From: AP-15 sp963814865
GTDB taxonomy: Bacteria > Pseudomonadota > Alphaproteobacteria > ATCC43930 > CGMCC-115725
Reading direction: 5' to 3'
Length of the DNA stretch: 64,000 nt
Assembly (NCBI GenBank): GCA_963814865.1
Contig: CAWFEN010000010.1
Location: 682,001 to 746,000, forward strand
Part shown: positions 50,433 to 58,705 of the stretch, one piece after another
Numbering within the stretch: position 1 is the first letter of the stretch
Layout: each line of letters opens with the position of its first letter
Notes under the pieces: generated by a model
Seen by the model: only the letters and a program-made list of their open reading frames with translations
Databases searched by the model: none
What the model was told of the DNA's origin: nothing
Translations under genes and position numbers: made by a program

Positions 50433-52220
50433 TCAAACAGCCCCTTCGAGAGGTGGCGCTGCCGCGGCCGCGCTGCCGGCGATGTAGCCCTGGCAGGTCG
50501 CGCGAGCGAGCCCGTGCTGGCTGAAGCCGCCCGCCAATTCGCCGCCGCAATAGAGACCCGGGATGACCGCGCCGTTCATGTCGATCACCTGGCATTTGGC
50601 ATTGATGCGCAGCCCGGCGCGGGTATCGTGCACGACCGGCGTGGCCCAGGCGGCATAAAAGGGCGGGGTGACGATCTTGTAGAGCGGCTTGGGCTTGGCG
50701 AAATCCTCGTCGCAGCCGGCATCGACAAAGGAATTATAGCGCGCCACCGTTGCCTCCAGATTCGCCGGCGGCATCGGCATGCGCTGATATTTCATGACGA
50801 TTTTCTCGGCGAGATCGGCCAGCCGGTTCGCGCTGAAAAAGAATCCGGCTGCGATATCGACGTGTGGCGGCGTTGGCCGCCATTGCTCGCGTTCGACCGC
50901 ATCGCTGTCGAAAATGGCCCAGATCGGGCCGCCGCCATTGTGGCCGTCGTCGATCCCGGCGAGCGCCGCATTCAAAAAATTATTAGGGCTGTAGTTGATG
51001 TTTTCGGCATTGCGCCAGCTGCCCTGCACATAGGGATCGAGGGAATTGTAGTTGTTGGCGATGTATTGTCCGCCGGTCTCGTCATGGAAGCGCTGGCCCA
51101 GCATGTTGACCAGGATCAAATCCTGCCAGTTCGCCACCCTGAGGCCGGTCGCGCGAGCGCGATCGAAGACGCGGCTGCCCGGCATCCATTGGAGATTTCG
51201 GTAGTTGTACTGGCACCCGATCGAGCCCGGCTTGGTCAGGTTGGCGCCGAATTCGCCGGTCTGGTTGAACAGACCCCACAAGGACGCGCCGATCGCCATC
51301 GCCGCGAGCTCGCCGCTGGCATCCTGGTCGGACCAGGGCATGCCGGCGAGGCCGCAATATTCTTCGGTCAGGCGCGGGTCGAACATGCGCCGGAAGTTGA
51401 CATTGCCGGTCGACCCGCCGGTGGCGATGATGACGGCCTTGCGGGCGCGGATGCTCAACGCGGCACCCCGGTGGCCGGCCGCGATGCCGAGCACCGGGCC
51501 GGAGGCCGGAGCCTGCCGGTAAATCCCGGTCATTCTGTGTTCGAGCAGGATCTCGACACCCGCTTTTCTGGCCGCGGCCTCGAGCGGCCGCATCAAGCCG
51601 TTGCCGGAGGAACGGGTCTTTTGGGTCATCGGATCGGCCGGCTTGCCGGTCTGCACCATCGGCCAGCCCATCACCGCACAATGCATTTCGCGCGGCACCG
51701 AATTGCCAACGGAGTTGCCGCCAAGGGCATCCGGTTCCTTGTCGACAAAAATGACGCCGTGGGCGACCAGCCATTCAAAGGCGGCGACGCTGTTGTCGGC
51801 GAAGGCGCGAATGATCTCCCGATCATTATACCGGTAATCCGGAAAGCCGTTGGGCCCGACCACCGACCAGTCGGTCAGATCGCGGAACAGCAGGTCCGGG
51901 CTGTCATCGATGCCATATTGCTGCTGCACGCTGGTGCCGCCGCCGAGCGGAACATTGCCGCCGCTGGCGATGGCGTGACCGCCGATATCCGGTTCAGCCT
52001 CGACCACGATCACCGAGGCGCCGGCCTCCCGCGCGACAATGGCGGCGGGAAGCCCGGTCGCGCCCGCGCCGATCACGACGATATCGGCGACGCGATCCCA
52101 TCTGGCCGGTGCATGCAGCCCTGGTCCCGCGGCCGATGCCGTCCTGCCCGCCCGATCCGCGCCCGATTCCCCTGCCGCTCGGCCGTCGCCGAGATCCGCC
52201 TCCCGCCGCTCCGTATCCAT
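50433..52220 (-). CDS. FAD-dependent oxidoreductase, ketosteroid-dehydrogenase-like
   Basis: A flavoprotein of 595 residues from ATG 52220, with GGGGGAG 8 bases upstream. It has the Rossmann motif IVVIGAGATGLPAAIVAREA, GGHAIASGGNVPLGGGTS, a middle substrate domain and the closing FAD motif IPGLYCGGELAGGFSQHGLA. This architecture is that of the fumarate reductase/3-ketosteroid-1-dehydrogenase superfamily. A roughly 40-residue low-complexity N-terminal extension comes before the fold. The substrate is unknown. It faces the rest of the accessory catabolic region. Confidence 0.85.
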   Translation of the reverse strand: MDTERREADLGDGRAAGESGADRAGRTASAAGPGLHAPARWDRVADIVVIGAGATGLPAAIVAREAGASVIVVEAEPDIGGHAIASGGNVPLGGGTSVQQQYGIDDSPDLLFRDLTDWSVVGPNGFPDYRYNDREIIRAFADNSVAAFEWLVAHGVIFVDKEPDALGGNSVGNSVPREMHCAVMGWPMVQTGKPADPMTQKTRSSGNGLMRPLEAAARKAGVEILLEHRMTGIYRQAPASGPVLGIAAGHRGAALSIRARKAVIIATGGSTGNVNFRRMFDPRLTEEYCGLAGMPWSDQDASGELAAMAIGASLWGLFNQTGEFGANLTKPGSIGCQYNYRNLQWMPGSRVFDRARATGLRVANWQDLILVNMLGQRFHDETGGQYIANNYNSLDPYVQGSWRNAENINYSPNNFLNAALAGIDDGHNGGGPIWAIFDSDAVEREQWRPTPPHVDIAAGFFFSANRLADLAEKIVMKYQRMPMPPANLEATVARYNSFVDAGCDEDFAKPKPLYKIVTPPFYAAWATPVVHDTRAGLRINAKCQVIDMNGAVIPGLYCGGELAGGFSQHGLARATCQGYIAGSAAAAAPPLEGAV

Positions 52221-52261
52221 CAAGAATTCTCCCCCGCTCTTCGACACGGCAGTGCTCGCTT

Positions 52262-52510
52262 CACCAAACCCATGCCTACGGTTTCAAGCCGCCGCATGGC
52301 CGGGTCCCGTCCGAGCCGGGCGGAGAGGTCATGCCGCGGGGTATCTCGGGGCCGATGGCGCGCAGCCTTGAAGACCTCGCCCTGATGCAGAGCGCCAGCG
52401 ACGGCCCGCATCCGCGCCGGCTGACGGCACTGCGTCCGCAGATCGAATATCCGACCGGCTATGCGGGTATTCGCGGCATGAAGATCGCCTACCGCCTGAA
52501 CCAGGGCTGG
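52262..52510 (+). pseudogene. Internal fragment of an amidase gene
   Basis: An 83-codon stretch on the plus strand matches the middle of amidase-signature enzymes: YGFKPPHGRVPSEPGG, SGPMARSLEDLALMQSASDG, PHPRRLTALRP and GIRGMKIAYRLNQGW. The catalytic Ser-Ser-Lys upstream half and the C-terminal half are missing and there is no start, so it is a relic. It lies divergent from the flavoprotein gene. Confidence 0.6.
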
Positions 52511-52539
52511 GCGGTTCTCGCAACTCGCACTGGCCTGCT

Positions 52540-52572
52540 CCGGTCCCGCCGCCGGCTCGCCGGCGGGACCGG
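52540..52572 (-). terminator. Hairpin terminator after DUF6295 gene
   Basis: A perfect 12-bp stem (CCGGTCCCGCCG / CGGCGGGACCGG) with a 9-base loop lies just past the stop of the minus-strand gene at 52584. It also marks the end of the amidase relic. Confidence 0.55.
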
Positions 52573-52583
52573 TCGGGAATGCG

Positions 52584-52865
52584 TCAGCGGCGAGGTCCCT
52601 GACGTGCGCTTTCCTCGATCTCGGCCGCTTCGATCGCCCGCGCCAGCGCGCCGCTCAGCTGTTTGGCGGATTCGAGCGTCAGCTCGACCGCGACGCGCGC
52701 GCCCGGCCCGAGCGCCGAGTTGACGAAATCGATGGTGATGGCCTCTTCCAGCAAAGCGTGGTGCGGGTGGTCGTAAGACACCACCGAATGGGTCAGGTCG
52801 ATCCACCCGTCACCGCTCTTGCCGGCGCCGGCCGCGCCGACGATCTCGACGATCGAGGTGCACAT
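52584..52865 (-). CDS. DUF6295 family protein (93 aa)
   Basis: A small protein beginning MCTSIVEIVGAAGAGKSGDG, with WIDLTHSVVSYDHPHHALLE and IDFVNSALGPGARVAVEL, matching the DUF6295 pattern. The function of the family is unknown; the YDHPhHA segment suggests metal or substrate binding. It follows the dienelactone hydrolase gene by 23 bases in the same direction, so the two may be one transcript. Confidence 0.75.
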   Translation of the reverse strand: MCTSIVEIVGAAGAGKSGDGWIDLTHSVVSYDHPHHALLEEAITIDFVNSALGPGARVAVELTLESAKQLSGALARAIEAAEIEESARQGPRR

Positions 52866-52888
52866 GCCAGGGCTCTGCCGTGCTGGGT

Positions 52889-53635
52889 TTATGCGGCCAG
52901 GTGCTTGCCTAGGAACGCGAACACCTTTTGCCAGCCGTCCACCGCCTGCTCGATGCGGTAGGCCGGCCGGTCATAATAGAAAAAGCCATGCCCGGCGCCG
53001 TCATAGCGGTGAAACTCGTGCTGTTTGCCGTGCTTCTTGAGCTCGGCTTCGTGCTGGTTGACCTGGTCCGGGGTAGGTGACCGATCCTCATTGCCGAAGA
53101 GGCCGAGCAGCGGGCAGGACAGGTCCTTGGTAAAATCGATCGGCGCTTTCGGCTGCTTCGGGTTCAGCTCCTCCCCGCTCATCACCACGCGGCCGCCCCA
53201 CAGCTCGCATGCGGCGTCGATGCTCTTGGTGTTGCAGGCGAACAGGAAGGTCTGCCGGCCGCCCGAGCAGGTGCCGAAAACCCCGACCTTGCCGTTGAGC
53301 CAGGGCTGGGCGCGCAGCCATGCGACAGAACCCTCGGTGTCGCCGATGACCTGGGCGTCGGGAACGCCGCCCTCGGCGCGCACCTTGGCGGCGACATCGT
53401 CGGCTTTGCCCTCGCCGGCGCGGTGGTAGAGGTTCGGGCTGATCGCGGCGTAACCGTGATGCGCGAATTTGCGGGTCGCCTCGCGGTACCACTCGTCCCA
53501 GCCGGGCGCGTGATGCAGCAGCACCATGCCGGGGAAGGGACCCGGCCCCAACGGTCGCGCGACATAGGCGGAGATCGGCTCGTTCTTGTCGCCGCTGATC
53601 GAGATGGTTTCCGCAATCATGCCTTCATAGGCCAT
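52889..53635 (-). CDS. Dienelactone hydrolase family protein
   Basis: A 248-residue alpha/beta hydrolase. The nucleophile elbow is GVFGTCSGGRQTF with a catalytic Cys. The acid and histidine are in LFGNEDRSPTPDQV and YDGAGHGFFYYDRPAYR. These are the marks of carboxymethylenebutenolidase-type enzymes acting on lactones in aromatic compound breakdown. The start has GGGAGAGCGACG ahead of ATG 53635, a leader identical to that of the carboxymuconolactone-decarboxylase-like gene at 58601. Confidence 0.88.
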   Translation of the reverse strand: MAYEGMIAETISISGDKNEPISAYVARPLGPGPFPGMVLLHHAPGWDEWYREATRKFAHHGYAAISPNLYHRAGEGKADDVAAKVRAEGGVPDAQVIGDTEGSVAWLRAQPWLNGKVGVFGTCSGGRQTFLFACNTKSIDAACELWGGRVVMSGEELNPKQPKAPIDFTKDLSCPLLGLFGNEDRSPTPDQVNQHEAELKKHGKQHEFHRYDGAGHGFFYYDRPAYRIEQAVDGWQKVFAFLGKHLAA

Positions 53636-53701
53636 CGTCGCTCTCCCTTATCGTTGCCAGCAGGTCGGCCGCCCGGCCGGCGACCGTTCCATGCCGTAAT
53701 G

Positions 53702-53762
53702 GTTAGCGCAGACGCGGGCCTGGGTCCATCCCCAGATGCACGGCCGCCGCCGATCGGGTCCC
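53702..53762 (-). pseudogene. Duplicate of the 3' end of the acyl-CoA dehydrogenase-like gene
   Basis: About 60 bases are nearly the same as 56702-56760, the last 18 codons and stop of the flavin-dependent gene at 56703-57923 (shared core TAGCGCAGACGCGGGCC then GGGTCCATCCCCAGAT). A one-base gap puts the fragment out of frame. Nothing else of the gene is found here, so it is a relic of a duplication or deletion. Confidence 0.65.
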
Positions 53763-53885
53763 CCTCCGCGAGATGAAGATTGCCCGAAGGTCGAACGCCA
53801 TGCCAATACTTGCCGGCTCGATGGCGTTTGGTCGAGGATGGGCACGTTTCCTGAGGGTACCGGACTCGGCGCGAGGATGACGATC

Positions 53886-54782
53886 ATGGCCAATGACAAG
53901 ATGCTGGCACAAATTTCCGGGCGGGACGGCTTCATTGCCGCGCTCGACCAGAGCGGCGGCTCGACACCCGGCGCCCTGCGCCTCTACGGCATTCCGGACA
54001 ACGCCTATAGCGGCGACGCGGAAATGTTCAGGCTCATGCACGAGATGCGGGTGCGGATCATGACCGCGCCGGCCTTCACCGGCGCCAAGGTCATCGCGAC
54101 GATCCTGTTCGAAGGCACGATGGACGGGCAGGTGCGGGAAAAGCCGGTTCCGGCTTTCCTGTGGGAGGAGCGGGGCGTCATCCCCTTTGTGAAGGTCGAC
54201 AAAGGGCTCGAGGCTGAGAAAGACGGTGTCCAGCTGATGAGGCCGATGCCGGAACTCGATGCGCTGCTGACCCGGGCGGTAAAGCTCGGCGTCTTCGGCA
54301 CCAAGATGCGTTCCGTGGTCAACCTGCCCTCGAAGGACGGGATCGCTGCCGTCGTGGCGCAGCAGTTCAAGGTGGCGGCAGAGATCGCCGGGCATGGGCT
54401 GACCCCGATCATCGAGCCGGAAGTCTCGATCAAGAGCCCGGGCAAGGCCGCTGCGGAAGCCATCCTTCTCGCCGAATTGACCCGAAACCTCGACACGGTG
54501 CCGGAAGGCCGCCAGGTGATGCTCAAGCTGACGCTCCCGGATGTCCCCGATCTTTATGCGCCGCTGGTAGCGCATAAGCGGGTGGCGCGGATCGTGGCGC
54601 TGTCCGGCGGCTATACGCGAGCCGACGCCTGCCAACGCCTCGCCGCCAATCACGGCATGATCGCGAGCTTCTCGCGAGCGCTCGCCGAAGACCTCAAGCA
54701 TGGGATGAGCGACGCCGCGTTTGAGGCGACCCTGGCAAAATCCATCGACGAGATCTACCGGGCCTCGACCGTAAAGGCTTGA
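53886..54782 (+). CDS. Class I fructose-bisphosphate aldolase
   Basis: A 298-residue aldolase of the staphylococcal FdaA-like class I group. It begins MANDKMLAQISGRDGF (ATG 53886; ATG 53877 abuts the ribosome site and is less likely). ALDQSGGSTPGALRLYGI and FEGTMDGQVREKPVPAFL carry active-site residues, and LKLTLPDVPDLY should contain the Schiff-base lysine. It cleaves fructose 1,6-bisphosphate without metal. It stands alone, in the same direction as the MFS gene. Confidence 0.9.
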   Translation: MANDKMLAQISGRDGFIAALDQSGGSTPGALRLYGIPDNAYSGDAEMFRLMHEMRVRIMTAPAFTGAKVIATILFEGTMDGQVREKPVPAFLWEERGVIPFVKVDKGLEAEKDGVQLMRPMPELDALLTRAVKLGVFGTKMRSVVNLPSKDGIAAVVAQQFKVAAEIAGHGLTPIIEPEVSIKSPGKAAAEAILLAELTRNLDTVPEGRQVMLKLTLPDVPDLYAPLVAHKRVARIVALSGGYTRADACQRLAANHGMIASFSRALAEDLKHGMSDAAFEATLAKSIDEIYRASTVKA

Positions 54783-54934
54783 TGCCTGATTGCGCGAGAC
54801 AAGGCTGATGGATTAGGCCACACGGCGGGCGCAGACGCTGGGTACGTATTGCCATAGGAGCCGGGTCGAGGCGGTGCGTCGTTCGTGACGGCCGCGGCGC
54901 GTCTCCAAGCACGCTCGCTGTTAACCCAGCCATG

Positions 54935-55070
54935 GTAGGATGGGTTGACCGAGGGGAAACCCATCGCCGGCGCATGAAATCGATCGTAATGCGCTTGCTC
55001 CGCGCAACCCCTCCTGCCCTCGGCAAACCCGATATCATGATGGGCTTCGCAAATGCTCAGCCCATCCTAC
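54935..55070. repeat. REPIN/MITE-like inverted repeat pair
   Basis: The element is bounded by GTAGGATGGG (54935) and CCCATCCTAC (55070), a perfect 10-bp terminal inverted repeat. Each end forms its own imperfect hairpin: GTAGGATGGGTTGA...AACCCATC on the left and GATGGGCTTCGC...AGCCCATCCTAC on the right. Two REP hairpins in inverse order is the REPIN layout. The gene-free gap 54783-55122 holds nothing else I can name. Confidence 0.6.
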
Positions 55071-55122
55071 GCGCTATGACCAGGCGTAGACCTGAGCTGC
55101 GATCTTTGCGACGGGGCGGGCT

Positions 55123-56649
55123 GTGAGGGGCGAGGCCGCACCTCCGGTCGCCAATCGGGGTTGGATGACCGCGACGATCATCTGCGCCTGCGTCATGCAG
55201 GGGCTCGACACGACGATCGTCAACGTCTGCCTGCCTCATATCCAGGGCAGCATGTCGGCGGCCCAGGACCAGATCTCGTGGGTATTGACGTCCTACATCG
55301 TTTCCTCCGCGATCATGATGCCGCTGACCGGATGGCTCGCCGGCCGGTTTGGCGTCAAATACATCTTTCTCGCGTCGGTCATCGGGTTCACGCTTGCCTC
55401 GGCTTTGTGCGGCGCCGCGACGAGCCTGACCCAGCTGGTGCTCTATCGCGTTCTGCAAGGCGTATGCAGCGCGGGGCTGGTGCCGCTCGGTCAGGCCACG
55501 CTGTTTACGGTTTATCCACGCGAGCGCCACGGCTACGCGATGGCGATCTTCAGCACCGGCGCGATGATGGGGCCGATCATCGGCCCGACCCTCGGCGGCT
55601 GGCTGACCGAGAACCTCGATTGGCGCTGGTGCTTTTATATCAACCTGCCGGTCGGGGCGCTGTGCGCGCTCGGCATCTTCGTCTTCATCCGCCCCTCCCG
55701 CCCGGTGCAGCGCGACCAGTTCGACATGTTCGGCTTTGGGATGCTGAGTATAGCGGTCGGCTCGTTGCAGTTGCTGCTCGACCGCGGCCAGATCAAGGAT
55801 TGGTTCCACTCGACCGAAATTTGGGCCGAGGCGATGACCGCGGCATTGTGTTTCTATCTGTTAGTCGTCCACACCCTGACGGCTGGCGAGCGCTCGTTCC
55901 TCAATCGTGAACTGCTGAAGAGCCCGAATTTTGTCGCCGGAAGTTTGCTGATGTTTGGGGTCGGCATGATCCTCAGTGGCACCCTGGCGCTGATGCCGTC
56001 GATGATGCAGGTGCTGATGAACTACCCGGTGTTCGACGCCGGGTGGATGATGGCGCCGCGCGGGTTTGGGACAATGCTGGCGATGTTTCTTGTCGCCCGA
56101 ATCATCGACCGGGTCGACAATCGCTTGTTCATCCTGGTCGGGTTCCTGATGACTGCGGCCTCGTTGTGGCAGATGACCGGTTATTCGCTGTACATGGGGT
56201 CTGGCCCAATTCTGTTTGCCGGGTTTGCCCAAGGTTTCGGGCTCGGCTGCACCTTCGTGCCGCTCAACCTCCTCGCCCTCTCGGGCCTGCCGCACCACAT
56301 CCTGACTCAGGGAACCGCGATACGTGCTCTGATGCGCATGCTCGGCGGCAGCATCGGCATCGCCATCCTCGAAACGCAACTCACCCAGAACACCCAGATC
56401 GTTCATTCCCGTCTGGTCGAGCATCTGCGCCCCGACAACCCTCTGGCGCACGCGCCGTACCTGGCAGCGCCGTTCAGTCTGACGACCCCATCGGGGATCG
56501 CCGCGCTCAATCAGGAGGTCACCCGACAGGCTGCGATGATCGGTTATATCGACGATTTCGCGTTGATGCTGTTTGTCATCCTCGCCTCCTTGCCATTATT
56601 GCTGCTGGTCCGCGGTCCGCGCCGGCAGCCGGTGACGGCCGATGACTAG
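55123..56649 (+). CDS. MFS transporter, DHA2 (EmrB/QacA) family
   Basis: A 508-residue exporter with about 14 hydrophobic segments. DHA2 motifs are LDTTIVNVCLPHIQGSM, ISWVLTSYIVSSAIMMPLTG, WLAGRFGVKYIFLASVIGFT (motif A) and GPIIGPTLGGWLTENLDWRW (motif C), with FYINLPVGALCALGIF. It starts at GTG 55123. It is a proton-driven drug or metabolite exporter in the inner membrane. Without an adjacent EmrA-like gene it may work alone. Its place in the catabolic region suggests efflux of a toxic substrate. Confidence 0.92.
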   Translation: MRGEAAPPVANRGWMTATIICACVMQGLDTTIVNVCLPHIQGSMSAAQDQISWVLTSYIVSSAIMMPLTGWLAGRFGVKYIFLASVIGFTLASALCGAATSLTQLVLYRVLQGVCSAGLVPLGQATLFTVYPRERHGYAMAIFSTGAMMGPIIGPTLGGWLTENLDWRWCFYINLPVGALCALGIFVFIRPSRPVQRDQFDMFGFGMLSIAVGSLQLLLDRGQIKDWFHSTEIWAEAMTAALCFYLLVVHTLTAGERSFLNRELLKSPNFVAGSLLMFGVGMILSGTLALMPSMMQVLMNYPVFDAGWMMAPRGFGTMLAMFLVARIIDRVDNRLFILVGFLMTAASLWQMTGYSLYMGSGPILFAGFAQGFGLGCTFVPLNLLALSGLPHHILTQGTAIRALMRMLGGSIGIAILETQLTQNTQIVHSRLVEHLRPDNPLAHAPYLAAPFSLTTPSGIAALNQEVTRQAAMIGYIDDFALMLFVILASLPLLLLVRGPRRQPVTADD

Positions 56650-56702
56650 CTGGACAGTTCCCGGCGCCGTCTACGAAAACCTGCTCTTGCGCGGGAACGT
56701 AG

Positions 56703-57923
56703 CTAGCGCAGACGCGGGCCGGGGTCCATCCCCAGATATACCCTGCCGCCGATCGGGTACCATTCGGGCGCGATCGTGACCGTCTGGCCGACGACGTGCA
56801 GGTCGCGCCAGCATTCGGCGAGCCGGCTCTCGCGCTTGAACGACGTGCTGCCGCCGTGGCGGTACACCAGATCCATCGCCTCGCGCGCGCTGTCGGCGGC
56901 GTAGATCGCGGCCAGCCGGCAGCGGGCGCGCTGCTCGAGGGTGGTCTCGTTGCCGGAAGCGACCCTGTTCCACAGCTCGGCGATCATCGTGCTGCGGTAG
57001 GCGCGCCCGGCGTTGAGGATCGCGTCGGCCCGCCCGACGGCGTCCTGGACCTGCGGATTGTCGCGCAGCATGCCGGTCCGGCCGCGCGGCGTCTTCTCGC
57101 CGGCGAGCTGGATCAGCGCGTCGATGCCGGCCCGCGCAATGCCGGTGATCACGGCGCTGTGGTGCGGCCCGACCCAGCATTGCGACGGCAAGGCGTAGGT
57201 GACACCCGGCCAGCGCTGCCACTCGTTGTCGAGCGGGGCGTGAGCGTGGGCTACCGTCCTGCGCTCCGGCAGGAAGACGTCCTCGACCGTCCAGTCGAAG
57301 CTGCCGGTGCCGCGCAGCCCGGCCACGTCCCAGCTGCCGGCGACGGTTTCCGCTTCCGCCCGCGGAAACACCCCCCGCCAGTAGAGCGGGGTACCGTCGG
57401 GGCGGCGGCGCGGCCGGCCGTCGTCGAGGACCTGGAAGCTCCCCAGCATCCAGGCGCTCTCCTGGCAGCCGGTGCCGAACTGCCAGCGCCCGCTGACGCG
57501 GTAGCCGCCCTCGACCGCCGCCGCCTGCCCGCCGCCCTGCACGGCGGTGCCGGCGATGATCGCGGGGGTGCCGCCCCCGTGGATCTCCTGGACGCCGTCG
57601 TCCGGCAGGCCGAGCGTGACCAGCTGGCCGACGCCGTTGTTGGCGAGGTTCCAGCCGACCGAGCCGGCGCCCTCGGCCAACAGCTCGACGACGCGCAGGT
57701 AGGTCAGCGGGTCCGCCTGCAGGCCGCCCAGGGCGCGCGGGATCACCATGCGGTAGAAGCCGGCGGCGCGCAGCTCTTCGACCAGGGCTGGCGGCAAGCG
57801 CTGCTCGCGCTCGATCTGCTCATGATAGTCGCGGAGCACCGGCCGCAGGGCGGCCGCCGCCTGCACCACCGGTTGCGCATCGATATCCGCCGGCAAGCGC
57901 GTCGCTTCGGCCATCATGTCCAT
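56703..57923 (-). CDS. Acyl-CoA dehydrogenase-fold flavin monooxygenase
   Basis: A 406-residue protein of the acyl-CoA dehydrogenase/HsaA-HpaB-like hydroxylase group. It has LPPALVEELRAAGFYRMVIP, ALGGLQADPLTYLRVVELLA, SVGWNLANNGVGQL and YRVSGRWQFGTGCQESAWML, as in two-component flavin-dependent hydroxylases. The catalytic base of true acyl-CoA dehydrogenases is not apparent. It starts at ATG 57923 behind GGAGGAGCCG. A duplicate of its last 60 bases lies 3 kb away. It would need a flavin reductase, which is not in view. Confidence 0.82.
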   Translation of the reverse strand: MDMMAEATRLPADIDAQPVVQAAAALRPVLRDYHEQIEREQRLPPALVEELRAAGFYRMVIPRALGGLQADPLTYLRVVELLAEGAGSVGWNLANNGVGQLVTLGLPDDGVQEIHGGGTPAIIAGTAVQGGGQAAAVEGGYRVSGRWQFGTGCQESAWMLGSFQVLDDGRPRRRPDGTPLYWRGVFPRAEAETVAGSWDVAGLRGTGSFDWTVEDVFLPERRTVAHAHAPLDNEWQRWPGVTYALPSQCWVGPHHSAVITGIARAGIDALIQLAGEKTPRGRTGMLRDNPQVQDAVGRADAILNAGRAYRSTMIAELWNRVASGNETTLEQRARCRLAAIYAADSAREAMDLVYRHGGSTSFKRESRLAECWRDLHVVGQTVTIAPEWYPIGGRVYLGMDPGPRLR

Positions 57924-58028
57924 CGGCTCCTCCTGCCGCGATTCTGTTCGCCAGACCTGAGCGCGCTCTGCCGCCGCACGGTCCCGCGGCTTCGGAGTCG
58001 CGATCACTTCACCGGTATCCGGCCGAGG

Positions 58029-58601
58029 CTATCCCGCCGCCGCCGGGGACGCCAAGCCATCGGGCGGCCAGACCGCGATCCCCTCCGCGAGCGGAATGCG
58101 CAGGTTGCGAAACAACAAGGAAAACATCATCCAGTTGCCCATGGCGATGATGAATTCCACCTGCTGTCCTGGCTCGGTGACATGTTTCGCCACCGCGGCC
58201 CAGGCGGCATCCGAAATGGATTTGCCGGCGAGGCACTCGTCGGTGGCCGCCAGGATCGCCTGGTCCGCCGCCGTCAGCCGCTCGGAACTCCGCCAGTCGC
58301 GCACCGCCAGCACATCCTCGGGCGGGATCCCCGCCGCGGTCGCCACCCGCCAATGTTGCGTCCACTCGTAGGCCGAGCCGGTGACCCAGCCGATCCGCAT
58401 GATCATCAGCTCGCGCAGCCGCGTGTCGAATTTGTTGTTCTCCAACAGCTGCATCAACTGGCTGAACGCGACCCTGGCCACGCCGGGATTGTTGGCCACC
58501 ACGCGAAACGCTTCGCTCTGCGTACGCCGCGCGGGCATCCCCATCGCATCACCGAGCTCGCGGGCGCGCTCCAGCGACACCATTGGCACGCGTGAGGTCA
58601 T
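58029..58601 (-). CDS. Carboxymuconolactone decarboxylase family protein
   Basis: A 190-residue all-helical AhpD-like protein. It has FDTRLRELMIMRIGWVTGSA with the conserved arginine and EWTQHWRVATAAGIPPEDV, the family core. The usual CxxC redox pair of AhpD is absent, so a lactone decarboxylase or small hydrolase-type role is more likely than peroxidase support. It starts at ATG 58601 with the GGGAGAGCGACG leader also found before the dienelactone hydrolase gene. Confidence 0.85.
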   Translation of the reverse strand: MTSRVPMVSLERARELGDAMGMPARRTQSEAFRVVANNPGVARVAFSQLMQLLENNKFDTRLRELMIMRIGWVTGSAYEWTQHWRVATAAGIPPEDVLAVRDWRSSERLTAADQAILAATDECLAGKSISDAAWAAVAKHVTEPGQQVEFIIAMGNWMMFSLLFRNLRIPLAEGIAVWPPDGLASPAAAG

Positions 58602-58705
58602 CGTCGCTCTCCCGTTGTCGTTATCCTGGTTTGCCGCGTCGCGCCGGTTTGCGGGCTGGCGCGGAAGATCGTGACGGTCTGGAAATCGAATTCCGTGACG
58701 CGCGA

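Noticed and set aside
50259..52385. 708-aa plus-strand open frame
   Set aside because: It is antisense to the flavoprotein gene, which has full family motifs and a good ribosome site; the plus frame translates to low-complexity Arg/Gly/Ala/Asp sequence typical of an opposite-strand shadow in G+C-rich DNA.
53703..54701. 332-aa minus-strand open frame
   Set aside because: It is antisense to the aldolase gene; only its last 60 bases are meaningful, as a duplicate of another gene's 3' end.
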